Shown piece after piece: positions 10,435 through 21,200 of a stretch of 64,000 bases of DNA. Every line of letters begins with the position of its first letter. Within the stretch, counting starts at the first letter, position 1. The position numbers were made by a program, and so were the translations under genes. The stretch covers positions 33,351,109-33,415,108 of the forward strand of contig CM076849.1 of assembly GCA_039519185.1 (NCBI GenBank), read 5' to 3'. Source of the stretch: Astragalus membranaceus (taxonomy: Eukaryota; Streptophyta; Magnoliopsida; Fabales; Fabaceae). The notes under the pieces are model-generated. The model was not told the DNA's origin. It worked only from the letters and a program-made list of their open reading frames with translations, and did no database searches.

Positions 10435-13400
10435 CTACTCTAAATATTCATATTCTTCGTCTTCTTCATCTTCAGTATATTCTTCCTCCTCTTCATCTCT
10501 AGTCTCTTCTTCCTCTTCAGTCACTTCTGGTACTGGTTCACATGGTTCAACTTCTTCAACGGAGAGTCGATCATCACGTAAGGTATCAATCGGTTCAACT
10601 TCAAGTACCTCATTAACTCCCGACATTTCATCCACTTGATAAAGAACCTCATCCTCCGCATCAGTTGCTTCAATGCGACCCCGTGGTTTTGTCTTAATTG
10701 CAACACACCAGCCCCTCTTAGTTGATGGATATGAAACATAATACACCTGTCTCACATTTTCTGGCATGATAAACGGGTCATAAAGTTTATACCTTCTATC
10801 CATTCGAATGTCCACGGTATTGCATTTTGGATTCAATTTCGTTCCTCTAACCGATGGATCAAACCAACTACAATAAAATAAAACTATTCTCTTTTGATAG
10901 TCCAAATATGGGTATTCAAGTTCATATATTTGTTGGATCACACCATAGTAGTCACCTTGACCTCCTTCTGTTTCCCCTTTAACATATACACCACTATTAA
11001 TTGTTTGTTTTCCCTCACTCCATGATTGTGTGTCAAATTTGTAACTGTTAACGAGGTACGTGTGCCACTCAGTCACCTCACGAAAAGGACCATCGGCTAA
11101 GTTCCTCAAGTGTCGGATTAAGGGAGTTGGTTCGGCTTCATAAACCTAAGTAATCACATATGAAAAAAATATGTCATGTCTTATAATATAATCTACTTTA
11201 AACGTTTGACATTAAAACATTAATTTTATTTACTTACTCTAGCAGTAAACCATGATGGAAAACTTTCATGTATACGAACAGAAGATTCTTCAGCGCATAT
11301 TCCCTCACTTCGTAAGAATGCACTGAATTGAATTGATCAAGACATGATTTAGCTTCATACTTTAATGGTGTATACAGATTAAAAATTGAATTGAAGCATA
11401 CTTACTCAAGATATGGTTTAACTTCGGTGCAATTGATCAAGACATGAACATGTGCTGATTCATACTCTTTATCCGATAACCAGTTGGTCGACTTCTTTCC
11501 CGAGGGGCGACCAGGTTTGGTAAACACAGATAAAGTGAGTGCGTGTCTTTCTTCTTCAACCTCCATTTCGTTTCTATTATTTCTTGACAACATAAAGTTG
11601 TTGAAATAATGAGAACAAAAATAAATTGTTTCACGGTGTAAGTATGCTGCGCAGATCGATCCTTCAACTCTAGCTTTATTCTTCACAGATCGTTTATAAT
11701 CACCCATTAATCTATATATGAAAGAAGAACGCTTGATTAAACAAATAGTCATACTAAAGGCCACTGTAATTAAAATGCGAAAATAGACAATTACCTCTCA
11801 AATGGATACATCCACCTATAGTGAACTGGCCCACCAAGTCTTGCTTCATATGGAAGGTGAACCGGGAGATGCTCCATGGAATCAAAGAAACCAGGAGGAA
11901 GTATTCTCTCCAACTTACAGATAATGAAAGGAATATTCTGCTCCATCTTAATAAGATCATCCTTTCTCATTGTTGAAGAGCACATATTCTTAAAAAATTG
12001 ACTCACTTAAGTAAGTGGTTCCAAAACACTCTTTGGTAATGAACCAAAAGCAATGGGAAGCAAACACTCCATGAATACATGGCAATCATGACTTTTCATC
12101 CCATACATCTTCCCAGTGTTCACATCCGCACATCTTGCAAGCTTAGAAGAATAACCATCTGGCATCCTCAATCCCTTCAACCATCGACAAACATCAGTTG
12201 CTTCTTCGGGTGTTAGACAATAATTAGCTTTAGGTTTTAACATCTTGCCATTAGTCATTTGCACCAAATTCAAATTGGATCGATGTTTGCTACAGTAAAG
12301 AGCAGAATCCATTCTAGCTTTATTATTGTCTTTGGTTCTATCTTTCACATTCATCACAGTGTAAAATATGTTGTCAAAGAAATTCTTCTCGATGTGCATA
12401 ACATCAAGATTGTGTCTCAATTGATTATCTTTCCAATATGGGAGATTCCAAAATATGCTTCTTTTTGTCCAGTTATGCAGTCGTCCATAACCGTTCAATC
12501 GGGAGAGCTCACCTACCTCTGTGGCTTGTGGCAAATCGATAACTCTCATCCAGATTTCACCTGATGTCAACAAAGGCGGTGGTCTATCTCTTTCGACTAC
12601 CCCATCCTTGAAGGCCTTCTTGTTCTTTCTAAATTCATGACCCGACGGTAAGAATCTACGATGCGAATCAAACCAAGAACTCTTCCCCCCGTATTTCAAC
12701 GTAAACGCTTTTGTGTGTTCCATGCAGTGGGGACATGCCAATCTACCGTGAGTCCCCCAACCAGACAACATACCATAAGCAGGGAAGTCATTTATTGTCC
12801 ACATCAATGACGCTCTCATCATAAAATTATTTTTTTGTGCTGCATCATATGTCAAAACACCACCCCACAATCTCTTGAGATCATCAATTAGGGGTTCCAA
12901 AAAGATATCAATGTTAGCTTTTGGATTGGTTGGACCAGGTATCATACAAGCCAAAAACATATAAGGTTTAGTCATGCACATCTCAGGAGGAAGATTGTAA
13001 GGGGTAACAATGACTGGCCAACATGAATAGGGCGACGCTGATGCTTGGATATATGGAGTAAATCCATCAGAGCACAAGCCAAGTCGAACATTTCGTGGGT
13101 CTGAGGCAAAATCTGAATGCACTTGATCAAAGTGTTTCCACGCTTCACCGTCAGATGGGTGGCGTAAAATGTCTGAGGTACGCCTATTCTCATAATGCCA
13201 CGTCATTTTCTTCGCAATTTCAGCCGATGCAAACATTCTTTGCAACCTTGGAATTATAGACAAATAGAACATCGACTTTACAGGGATGGGTTTATAATTA
13301 CGTTTTCCCCCTTTACGAACATGATACCTCGGCTTTCCACAGAATTTGCATTCCAGTAGTGCACCATCGTTTTTACCAAATTCGTTATTGTAAAACAACA

Positions 13401-14097
13401 TGTGCCCATCCACACAACAATCAATCTTCTTACATTCCAATCCCAGTTTCGAAACTAACATCTTTGCTTCATAATAATTTTTTGGCAAATTATCCTTATT
13501 AGGTGTCGCATCGATCATCATTTTAGTCACATAATCTAAACCCAACTCAGAAATATTACTCATGGACTTGAGAGCTAAAAGCTTCACAGAAATAGATAAT
13601 TTTGACTCTGGCGAGCCTTCAAACAACGGTTTGTTTGACTCCCTTAACAAATTATAGAATCTCCGTGCTTCTTCATTTGGAAGTTCATCATGATCGTCAT
13701 ACTGAGGTTCATCAAATGGCACATTCACCCTGAGACCATCACAAATCATGTTTTCCATCGACTCAAATTGTTCATTAGATGGAACAACACCACCAGAATT
13801 GCTTGAAGCCCCTACGTGAAAATTCGGAAGTACTTCTCCATGATCCACCCAAATCCAATAATTAGGCATAAACCCAAGACGATACAAGTGCTCCCTGACT
13901 TCATCATCAGTACTAATAGGTACACCCTTGCATTTAAGGCATGGACATCTAATCCCCCCTTCCTCTTTAGTTAAATCATGTTGCCATGCTACCCTAATAA
14001 ATTCTTCAACCCCATTTACAAAAGTTTCCTTTAAAAACGCTTTTCCCGGATATAACCGATCATACACCCAACCACGATTCAATTGACTCCAATTCAT
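10435..14097 (-). pseudogene. TNP2-type CACTA transposase with one premature stop
   Basis: Translation starts at ATG 14097 (MNWSQLNRGWVYDR). Residues 1-80 are the transposase-associated domain. A long middle region is the Transposase_21 (tnp2) catalytic domain (for example YGMLSGWGTHGRLACPHC, HNLDVMHIEKNFFDNI). The frame runs 696 codons to a TAA at 12007-12009, where homologues have a Glu between LT and SQFF. The same frame then continues (KNMCSSTMRKDD, HLPVHLPYEARLGGPVHYR), through introns to 11764-11402 (ICAAYLHRETIYFCSHYF, DUF4218 end) and about 11320-10435 (DUF4216: LFYCSWFDPSVRG) with a Glu-rich tail. All else looks intact, so one substitution appears to have inactivated it. Confidence 0.9.
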
Positions 14098-15059
14098 CTA
14101 CACGCATTTAAAAAAATGTTTTACATTCTCATAACATTCCCAATATAAAACCAATAAAACCTCACCCTTTTCCATCAACAACACACAATAACAACATCAA
14201 ATAGTCATCTAACCTAGGGTTCATCAAACATCAAAACAACAATTTAACATCTCAAACGACATACACATTACCATTACACATTTTTCAATTAACAACATAC
14301 ACATTTCAAAATTAACATACACTATCTCCAACAACATACACATTTCATACACTTACAATTACACTATCTTAAACACATACACTATTCAATTACATTTTTC
14401 AATTTCAATTCAATTCCAATTACTTCATTCAATTACAACTTTCTAATTAACAACAACAACAATTTTATTCTACAATTCTAAACACTATCTTAAACACATA
14501 CATAAACCTTTCAAATTTCACAATCATAAATACTAATCTTAATATTTCTAACAATAAAATTTTATCCTATAACAACGGAACAAAAAATCAATTCGAAAAT
14601 AAAAAATAAAAAAAACTAACCGTGACCGTGACTGTGACTGTGGTGGCTATCCGGTGTGGTGGCTGTCCGTTGTGGTGGCTGTCCGGTGCGGTGGCTGTCC
14701 GGTGCGGTGGTTGTCCGGTGACTTGCGAAATAGAGAGGCAGAAACCAAATTAGTGAAAAATAGAGAGAAAATTCGTGGAGACAGAAAAGAAACAAACCTT
14801 GGTAACGTGGATGGTGGTGGTGCGGTGGCGTGAACGGTGGTGGTGGCGTAGACGGTGGCGATGGCGTGGACGGTGGACGGTTCGGAGAGGGTGAGTCTGA
14901 GAGAAAGAATGGAGAAGAGGAAAGAATGGAGAGAAAAGGGGGCGGTGCGGCGTGGACGGTGGCGGTGGCGTGGCCGGTGGACGGAGAGGAAGAGGGAGAC
15001 GATTCGGTGGCGTGGAGACAGAAAGAGTGGAGAAGAGGAAAGAAAGAGAGAAAAGGGGG
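14098..15059. other. 5' region of CACTA B transcription unit
   Basis: An AT- and CA-rich stretch (14100-14620) upstream of the TNP2 start, then GGTGG-rich imperfect repeats (14635-14720 and 14800-15060) that give Gly/Trp/Arg-rich shadow frames. By position it should hold the minus-strand promoter and 5' UTR. I see no convincing coding. Confidence 0.5.
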
Positions 15060-15490
15060 AGGGATCCGGCTTTAAATATTTTTTAACACTTAACGACGGA
15101 TTTCCGTCGCTAACTTTGGCCCACGTGTCAAATTAAAATGTAACGGACAGTGGCACAATTTTCAAAGCTTAGCGACGGATTATTAGCGACGGAAATCCGT
15201 CGCTAAGCTTTGAAAATTGTGCCACACGTCAATTGAACTGAAACGGTCAGTTGCGCAATTTACTATGATTAGCGACGGATTATTAGCGACGGAAATCCGT
15301 CGCTAATAAAATTCAAATTTTTCGTTTCTGCGCGCCTTGTCCAATCCGTCGCTAAATAAGCAGAATTCCGTCGCTAAATTTATAAAACCCGGTCCGTCGC
15401 TAATGTTGTAAAATTCCGTCGCTAATGTTTTTATTTGCGACGGAATTTAGATCCGTCGCTAAATTCCGTCGCTAATCACTAGTTTTTTTG
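15060..15490. repeat. Right subterminal repeats of CACTA B
   Basis: Roughly fifteen TTAGCGACGGA/TCCGTCGCTAA copies lie within 430 bp of the right terminus. Several are paired as inverted repeats, including the long hairpin at 15150-15225. The motif is shared with the left end. Confidence 0.85.
15150..15225. repeat. Perfect 32-bp-arm hairpin in the CACTA B subterminal region
   Basis: The left arm (15150-15181) begins GTGGCACAATTTTCAAAGC. The right arm (15194-15225) is its exact complement, ending GCTTTGAAAATTGTGCCAC. The spacer is 12 bp, ATTAGCGACGGA. Each arm and the spacer contain the GCGACGGA protein-binding core. Confidence 0.95.
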
Positions 15491-15714
15491 TAGTGCCCAA
15501 ACATAACCTAAAACAATTGTGACAAGGTCACTTCTACATCGATCAATCGTAACGATCACGAGCATGGGTTTGGGGAGGCAGATGTAGGCTTTGGAAAGTA
15601 CTAGGGACAAGGTGGGGATTGGGTGAGAGGGAGGGGCTAGAGGGTAGGTGTAATTTGAATTTAAAGAAAGAAGGAGGGGATGAGAAATGTAAAAATAAAA
15701 GGTGGTTTTAGAAA

Positions 15715-16110
15715 TCCCCCTTGACAAGTTTGTTACCTTGACCACACTAGTAACAAGCTGCGATGTCTCCCAGTAACAAGCATCATCCAGCTGCTCGTAG
15801 AGAATAGCTAGAGCAGCTGGACCCCAAGCCCACTGGCCACACAGGTCAAAGTCAGAAATAAGAGTCACCCACTTGACAGGGACAGATGTGTCTCTTGTCG
15901 GCAAAAATGGTGCTGCCCAACAAGTGTAGCAGATAGCACCGTGCCGCCTGATCAAGATGGCCGCGCTCCATGTTCTGTGTGTATGCGGTCGTCAAGAAAG
16001 AAAATCGGAATGCCGGTGTAATAAAACCTGCTCAGCAGCCTCATCATCATGCTGAGCAACCTCAGCCTCAGCCTAGTCATCTACATGCATGGCGTCTGGC
16101 TAAGCTCGTG
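15715..16110 (-). pseudogene. Plant mobile domain (PMD) fragment
   Basis: The minus strand reads RCYLLHLLGSTIFADK in one frame and, after a 1-bp shift, WVTLISDFDLCGQWAWGPAA and LAILYEQLDDAC in the next. This is the core of the plant mobile domain (aminotransferase-like/PPP7-long type) found in MAIL1/MAIN and in TE-borne genes. It is truncated by CACTA B on the left or shortly before it, and frameshifted. Whether it came from a host gene or a TE is unclear. Confidence 0.7.
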
Positions 16111-16436
16111 AGTTAAGTAAAGACAAAAAGTTACTAGTGTACATGCATCTCCATTGAAATCATCACAATTTATTAATCTCATAAAAGTGGCATACATTGT
16201 TTGTAACAAAGCCAACTCTTACGGCCAAATTAACTAAAGACAAAAAGTTAAGTAAGAACAAAAAGTATAGTGTTCAAAAACATATCGACAAACGTAATAC
16301 AACGGACCACATAAATAACTTCGTCGCTCTTTTCACCCGGATTTCACCAAGTTTGAACTACTATGCAATTTCGTTGCCTAGTAAATTTAACAATGTCTGT
16401 CATATGTTTCAAAACATCCTTCAAAATACAAAAGCC

Positions 16437-16444
16437 TATATATA
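16437..16444 (+). promoter_or_regulatory. TATA box of lectin 1
   Basis: TATATATA lies 40 bp upstream of the lectin ATG, in a CCTATATATAGC context, the only clear TATA motif nearby. It implies a very short 5' leader of about 10-20 nt. Confidence 0.65.
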
Positions 16445-16483
16445 GCTACAATTCCTCCCATGTTTTGTCACAACAACACTACC

Positions 16484-17287
16484 ATGGCTAACTCAATTTC
16501 TTTCATTTCGTTGATCTTTTCCCTCACACTAATCACAAGTGTCAAATCAGATTCATTTTCTTTCAACTTCCCAACTTTTGAGCCTAATCTCTACAACATA
16601 CTCGTCGATGGTGATGCAAATATTACAACAAGTGGAGTACTACAACTAACTAAAAAAGACTCCTTTGGTTCACCATCTCCACACAGTGTTGGTCTCTCTG
16701 CATTCTTTGGAGCCATTCATCTCTCTGACAAAAGAACTAGCAAAGTCGCAGACTTCACAACCGAATTTTCCTTTGTTGTTAACACAAAGGGTTCAAACCC
16801 TCATGGTGATGGATTCACCTTCTTCCTTGCGTCACTAGATTTTGAGTTCCCAGAAAATAATGCAGCTGGTGGATTCTTGGGAATTTTCGATAAAGAAACA
16901 GCTTTTAACACTTCTAAAAACTCAATTGTTGCAGTTGAGTTTGATAGCTTTTCAAATGAATGGGACCCACATTTCCCAGAGGGTAGTCCTCATATAGGAA
17001 TTGACATTAATACCATTAAGTCCACGGTAACTGCTCCTTGGCCAATTGATAGTCAACCAGGAGGAGCAATAGGAAAGGCACATATAAGTTATCGTACTGC
17101 TTCTAAAGAATTGAGTGTGTCTGTGAGTTACCCTAATAGTCCTGTGAAGGTTAATGTTAATCTTTCTTATCCTGTTAATTTTGCTACTCTTTTGTCGGAA
17201 TGGGTCCTTGTCGGGTTCTCTGCTTCCACTGGTGAATTGGTTGAAACTCATGACATTCTTTCCTGGTCTTTCACTTCCTTCCTGTAG
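16484..17287 (+). CDS. Legume lectin (L-type, secreted), intact
   Basis: The frame encodes 267 residues, single exon as usual for legume lectins. The start at 16484 is chosen over an in-frame ATG at 16460 because it has ACCATGGCT context and begins a clean 22-residue signal peptide (MANSISFISLIFSLTLITSV...). Mature protein starts about SDSFSFNFPTFEPN. Metal-binding residues are present in VAVEFDSFSNEWDP and HIGID. Sugar-site elements are the Asp in PHGDGFTFF, the Gly of AAGGFLG, and the loop STGELVETHDILSWSF near the C-terminus. Possible N-glycosylation sites are NITT, NTSK and NLSY. It should fold as a secreted or vacuolar carbohydrate-binding jelly roll; sugar specificity cannot be read. 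Length is normal for the family. Two broken relatives lie downstream on the same strand. Confidence 0.95.
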   Translation: MANSISFISLIFSLTLITSVKSDSFSFNFPTFEPNLYNILVDGDANITTSGVLQLTKKDSFGSPSPHSVGLSAFFGAIHLSDKRTSKVADFTTEFSFVVNTKGSNPHGDGFTFFLASLDFEFPENNAAGGFLGIFDKETAFNTSKNSIVAVEFDSFSNEWDPHFPEGSPHIGIDINTIKSTVTAPWPIDSQPGGAIGKAHISYRTASKELSVSVSYPNSPVKVNVNLSYPVNFATLLSEWVLVGFSASTGELVETHDILSWSFTSFL

Positions 17288-17401
17288 AGAAAGGGTAGCT
17301 GTGGGGAGAAGAAAATAACGTGCTTGTTTGGTGAATGATTATGATGCGCTTTTATGTTGCTAATTGCTATTGTTGATTTGTTGTAATGTTTATGTTCAAC
17401 T

Positions 17402-17407
17402 AATAAA
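17402..17407 (+). terminator. Poly(A) signal of lectin 1
   Basis: AATAAA lies 115 nt after the stop codon. The same signal occurs at the matching place in the duplicated copy (near 27159). Confidence 0.6.
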
Positions 17408-17477
17408 ACGGGATAAAACTCCTCCCTCTCGAACTTCCCTGTCTAACACTCCGTCCCACCAGTAAAATTTGCCATGT

Positions 17478-18755
17478 CATTTACTTTTTGTTTTTTTTTT
17501 TTTTTAATCAAACAGGCAGTCAGCCCGAATTTATTAATAAAATAAAGAGAGATATAAAAAGCACAAGGGGGGACTAGACCAAAACCCTTGGTAATAAGGA
17601 CAATAATAGAATGCCCAACAAGGCCTCTAAAATAAACAACCATAGAACTCTAATGGAAGAAATTCTAAGGCGAACAGAAAACCCGAAAGGAGGCAGGGCA
17701 ACACCCGAGAGTCCCCACACAACCTCCACCCACCACCTCCTGAACTCACACTCCAAACCACAACAGCCTGCATCACCTCGCTATCCTCACATTAAGCACA
17801 TCACAAAGTATCGAGGTTAGAGGTGGAGGCCCGGAGACGATTGGGAGGGGGCAAAGAAGCAGAAGGCAAAGGGGGAGGAGCCCGGCGATCTGCAAACTGC
17901 AATCTGGCGTCCGACAAGGTACAAACTATCGAATCAGCACCCACCGACAGCACACCCCCAGACATTCGGCGCCGTGACTCCAACCACCATCGCGAAGTCG
18001 TGCTACCGGCCAACACCGCGACAACACCTAGCTTGATCGAGGTAGCCGAGCCACCAACCACCACCGCGGCCTTGCGCCCCCGGCCAACACCGTGGCACAA
18101 TCAAGCAAAACCGCGAGCGACAGGGAGAAGTGCCCACGACAAACGGAGAGGAGGTGTGACTGCGGTCCAAAGTCCGAAACGACAGCCACCATTGCGAACA
18201 TCAGACAAACCACCGTGAACCACCGTGAAACACCGCAAAAACACCGCATCCGAAACAACCCCTGCGCGAACAGAGCCACAAACCACCGCGAACAGAAGCA
18301 CTCCATAGTACCTCCAAAAGCGCGCAGATCCACCAACAGGGAGATCCGACCAGCAACGCCTCGGGGGAGAGGCCGTGGACGTCACAGAGGAGATCAGATC
18401 CAATGAAAGGGAGCCCCCAACGGCGGTTCCAACCCAAGCAGCGCCCAACCCATTTTTATTAATTTACAGCCACCGGAACAACCGAAGTCGAACACGAAAC
18501 GGCGACGGCGCAAGAACTTCTCCAGATCCAGATCGCGAAGAGATCCAAATCGCTTAACAACATATTCAACAGATCCAAAAGAAGCGCAGATCAGAGGAGA
18601 AGGAGCGCTGAGAGGAGAGGGGAAGAAACCGGGGAGGGAGGCCCCCCCCCCCCCCCCTCTCCCAGCGCGGCGCTGTTTTCCCTTCACGAGAGGTTAATTC
18701 CCAACTAGAGATACATAATAATTATATTCAGGAGAAGCCATTTACTTTTTGTTTT
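17478..18755 (-). mobile_element. LINE-type retroelement copy, internally deleted, with 17-bp target duplication
   Basis: CATTTACTTTTTGTTTT occurs at 17478-17494 and again at 18739-18755. Between them lies 1.24 kb starting, on the + strand, with a T run, that is, a poly(A) tail on the minus strand. The minus strand has a GC-rich 5' UTR-like half and a 3' end (TTAATAAATTCGGGCTGACT before the A run) typical of plant LINE 3' UTRs. There is no endonuclease or RT. The uninterrupted target exists in the duplicated copy near 27235-27252, which proves this is an insertion. It may be a 5'UTR+3'UTR deletion derivative or a SINE-like relative. Confidence 0.85.
18650..18658. repeat. Poly-C run region in the LINE-like copy
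   Basis: About 16 consecutive C residues near 18642-18658, close to the 5' end of the minus-strand element. Such a run is easily miscalled, and length here should be treated with caution. Confidence 0.6.
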
Positions 18756-18772
18756 GAAATCGCAAAGTATAG

Positions 18773-18775
<3 letters not shown>

Positions 18776-18831
<56 letters not shown>
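18776..18831. repeat. (TA)n at the left flank of the gag-only element, copy 1
   Basis: About 28 TA units end directly at the LTR start TGTTCAGTA. The duplicate copy has the matching run at 27270-27331. The element evidently inserted into this repeat. Confidence 0.95.
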
Positions 18832-18835
<4 letters not shown>

Positions 18836-21187
18836 CAGTAAGTAGCAGCGCTGCGGTGGCTACTGTTGGTAGGTCTCTTGCGATCCAAGTGGAGTGTTGA
18901 AAGAATCTCGGAGGGGGCACCTGCGATGCCACTCCGACGCCCAAGTCAGTATAGGGAATAAGAGAGTAGTAATATTTAGGAATGAGAATGTACCTATTTA
19001 TGGCAATGTGAGCCAGTATTTATAGAGATTCGTGCAGGATTTGAGTAGTTAGATCGATCGGATGAATCTGAGTCATCCAAGTGTGAGAGCCATGAGTGGG
19101 CTGATTCTTTGGTGGATATGGATGAAAATGATTGGACCTATCCATGTCTAGTTGCTGAATGAGCCTCTTGGTCCAGTCCAGAACAGTTGCCCCCCAAGCC
19201 GAGATTATTTCGGAGGATGGTCTTGGCTTGAAGTCTTTGCTGACATCGTACCTGCCGGCTAATTCGCATTTGCAGGTTGTCCTGGGTCGTCCCGACGGGA
19301 TGGCCTGTTGCTGCCGATAGTGTCATTGCTTACGAAAGCACCTAATAGTTTGTGGTTACGAGACGTCTTCTTATCGCCGAGTAACTGTTTTCATGGCTTC
19401 GGTCAAGGAAGTGAACTCTTACCCTTTGCAAAATCTAACTTACTCCACGAGAGTGGGAGAGGCGAGACCCAAAGAGTGAGAAAAAGGGAGAATAGAACTG
19501 AGACCCCAAGGTCCCCTGCTTGTGCTTGTCTTCGTGCCTGGTGGCTGAGACCCGAGACCTCATGGTCTCTTGCCTGATGCGTGAGACCTCATGGTCTCAT
19601 TCGTGCTGCCTAAGACCTCATGGTCTCATGCCTTGCTGATGACTTCGCGCATGTGCGCCTTTTCCTTGGACCTTTGATTGAGTGGAGAGTTTAAGGTAGA
19701 CAGGTCGGTCTTGCCTTCATCATTGTAATGCACCAAAGATTAAGTATGAGATGCAAAAACCCAATCTTTTTGAGTTGGATTGGATCCGCCTTTTGCTTTG
19801 GCTTCCCGCCTACTTGTCTGCCTCAGCAAGTTGCCTTAAATTGGCCGGTCGCGTTGTTAGTTGCGTTTCCGCCCACCTCTCTGTGGTTAATGGCTTTCCG
19901 GCTACTATGAATATATGAGCTTCTGTCAATTGAGCTTTTTGCAAAATTTCATTTATTCGTGATCTGAGTTGCTGAGGCGTGGGGAGCCGTTGTGATTTCT
20001 TTCTTGCTTGACGCATTCTGCCTTGTTGAGGCGTGAAGAGTCTTTGGATCTAGCTCGACGCATCTTGCTTAATTGAGGCGTGAGGAGCTTTTGGACTCTA
20101 CGCATTTCGGTCAGTTGAGGCGAGCCTTTGAGGCGAGGTTAGTCCTTTGAGGCGGGGAGAGCCATTGAGGCGAGGCGAGTCTTTGAGGCGAGGCGAGCCC
20201 TTGAGGGGAGCCTTTGATTCATCAGCTTGACGCGTCTTGCTCAATTGAGGTGAGGCGAGCCTTTGATTCATCAGCTCGATGCGTCTTGCTCAATTGAGGC
20301 GAGGCGTGCACATTACATCCATTTGAGGCGCATTCCATCTACTTGAGGTGAGATCTTCCTTGTAACTCAACACATTTCATCAGTTAGAGGCGAGATCTGC
20401 GCATTTCATTTCTTTGAAACGAGATATGCCTTGGAACTGGGCGCATCTCATCACTTTGAGGCGTGGCGAACGTCTTCTCTTCATGTGACGCGTATTGGCT
20501 TTCTGAGGTGTGAAGAGCCTTTCAAATTCGTTTCAGACTCTTCTCTCCTCATGATGCATCTTTGGCTTTTGAGGCGTCTGTCTGCTTTTGAGGCGTTTGT
20601 CTGTTGTTTCGAAACTTTACAGAGTCTTAGGTCTTCACCCACAGGTTCCATTTTTAATTTCAAACCTTTAAACTCATGTATTTGAAAAATTTGTTTCTTT
20701 GTTTGGGTCTTTAGACTTGAGACGTGAGATTTTGCAACGTCTTTCAGTAATCTGCATGCCTTCGTCGGTGTCTTGTTGCCAGGGATCTGAGACACGAGAC
20801 AGTTTCCGCAACACCTGAGAACAACAAATCTCATTCCCCACCAGCATCTATCTTTCGTATCCCTTCAACATGTTTTTGGGTAGGAGACAAGTGCATTTCG
20901 TACTGGAACGTATCTTGCAGTTTCGACCTTCAAGACATCCGAACTGGGTTTTGAGCTCAACAGAAGAATTGTAGCTCTGCTTCTTAGCTTTCTAACGCAT
21001 GCTCACACGCCTTAATCGGAGAAACACGGACGAAGTTATGGTCTTCAGAATAGACAGCATCTCGCCTAGGCATTACATAGTGGGATCTCGCCCCTGGTTC
21101 CTCTCAACGCCCGTCAGCGCGCCTCGTGTCTGTGCCCTCATCGTTTGACGCCTGCTTGATTTTCGGGCCAGTGGGTCTTTTCGTTGG
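18832..21187 (-). mobile_element. Truncated gag-only LTR element, copy 1
   Basis: LTR 18832-19185 (TGTTCAG...CCAGAACA), then the minus-strand polypurine tract (read on + as GTTGCCCCCCAAGCC), then 2 kb of interior, including the irregular TTGAGGCGAGGCGAG repeats at 20090-20480. It is nearly identical to 27332-29687, with only scattered single-base differences. It ends abruptly at 21187, where a Ty1 pol fragment is joined, so gag and the second LTR are missing. No credible gene lies in it. Confidence 0.85.
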
Positions 21188-21200
21188 TCTTTTCGGGCCA
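21188..21200. other. Templated filler at a rearrangement junction
   Basis: TCTTTTCGGGCCA sits between the end of the gag-only element and the start of the copia pol fragment and belongs to neither. Nearly the same words occur 10-30 bp upstream (TTTTCGGGCCA, GGGTCTTTTCG). This looks like a filler copied during end joining. Confidence 0.75.

Larger units (their letters stand above)
7871..15495 (-). mobile_element. Complete CACTA (En/Spm) transposon B
   Basis: It starts CACTACAAAAAAAC at 7871 and ends GTTTTTTTGTAGTG at 15495, perfect 14-bp terminal inverted repeats. The target duplication is CCC on both sides (7868-7870, 15496-15498). Both ends carry dense TTAGCGACGGA/TCCGTCGCTAA subterminal repeats. 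The interior encodes, all on the minus strand, a TNP2-type transposase (10435-14097) and a second protein with the Ptta/En/Spm domain (8451-10247), the standard two-gene autonomous layout. Perfect ends and target duplication indicate fairly recent insertion. A nonsense codon in the transposase probably disables this copy. Confidence 0.95.

Noticed and set aside
17801..18687. Long GC-rich frames on both strands as host genes
   Set aside because: They lie within the LINE-like insertion, have low-complexity Arg/Pro/Val composition and no family match; several cover each other in opposite frames.
20431..20834. Frames repeated at 28931-29334 as a conserved small gene
   Set aside because: Conservation comes from the segmental duplication; opposite-strand frames overlap fully and neither matches a family.
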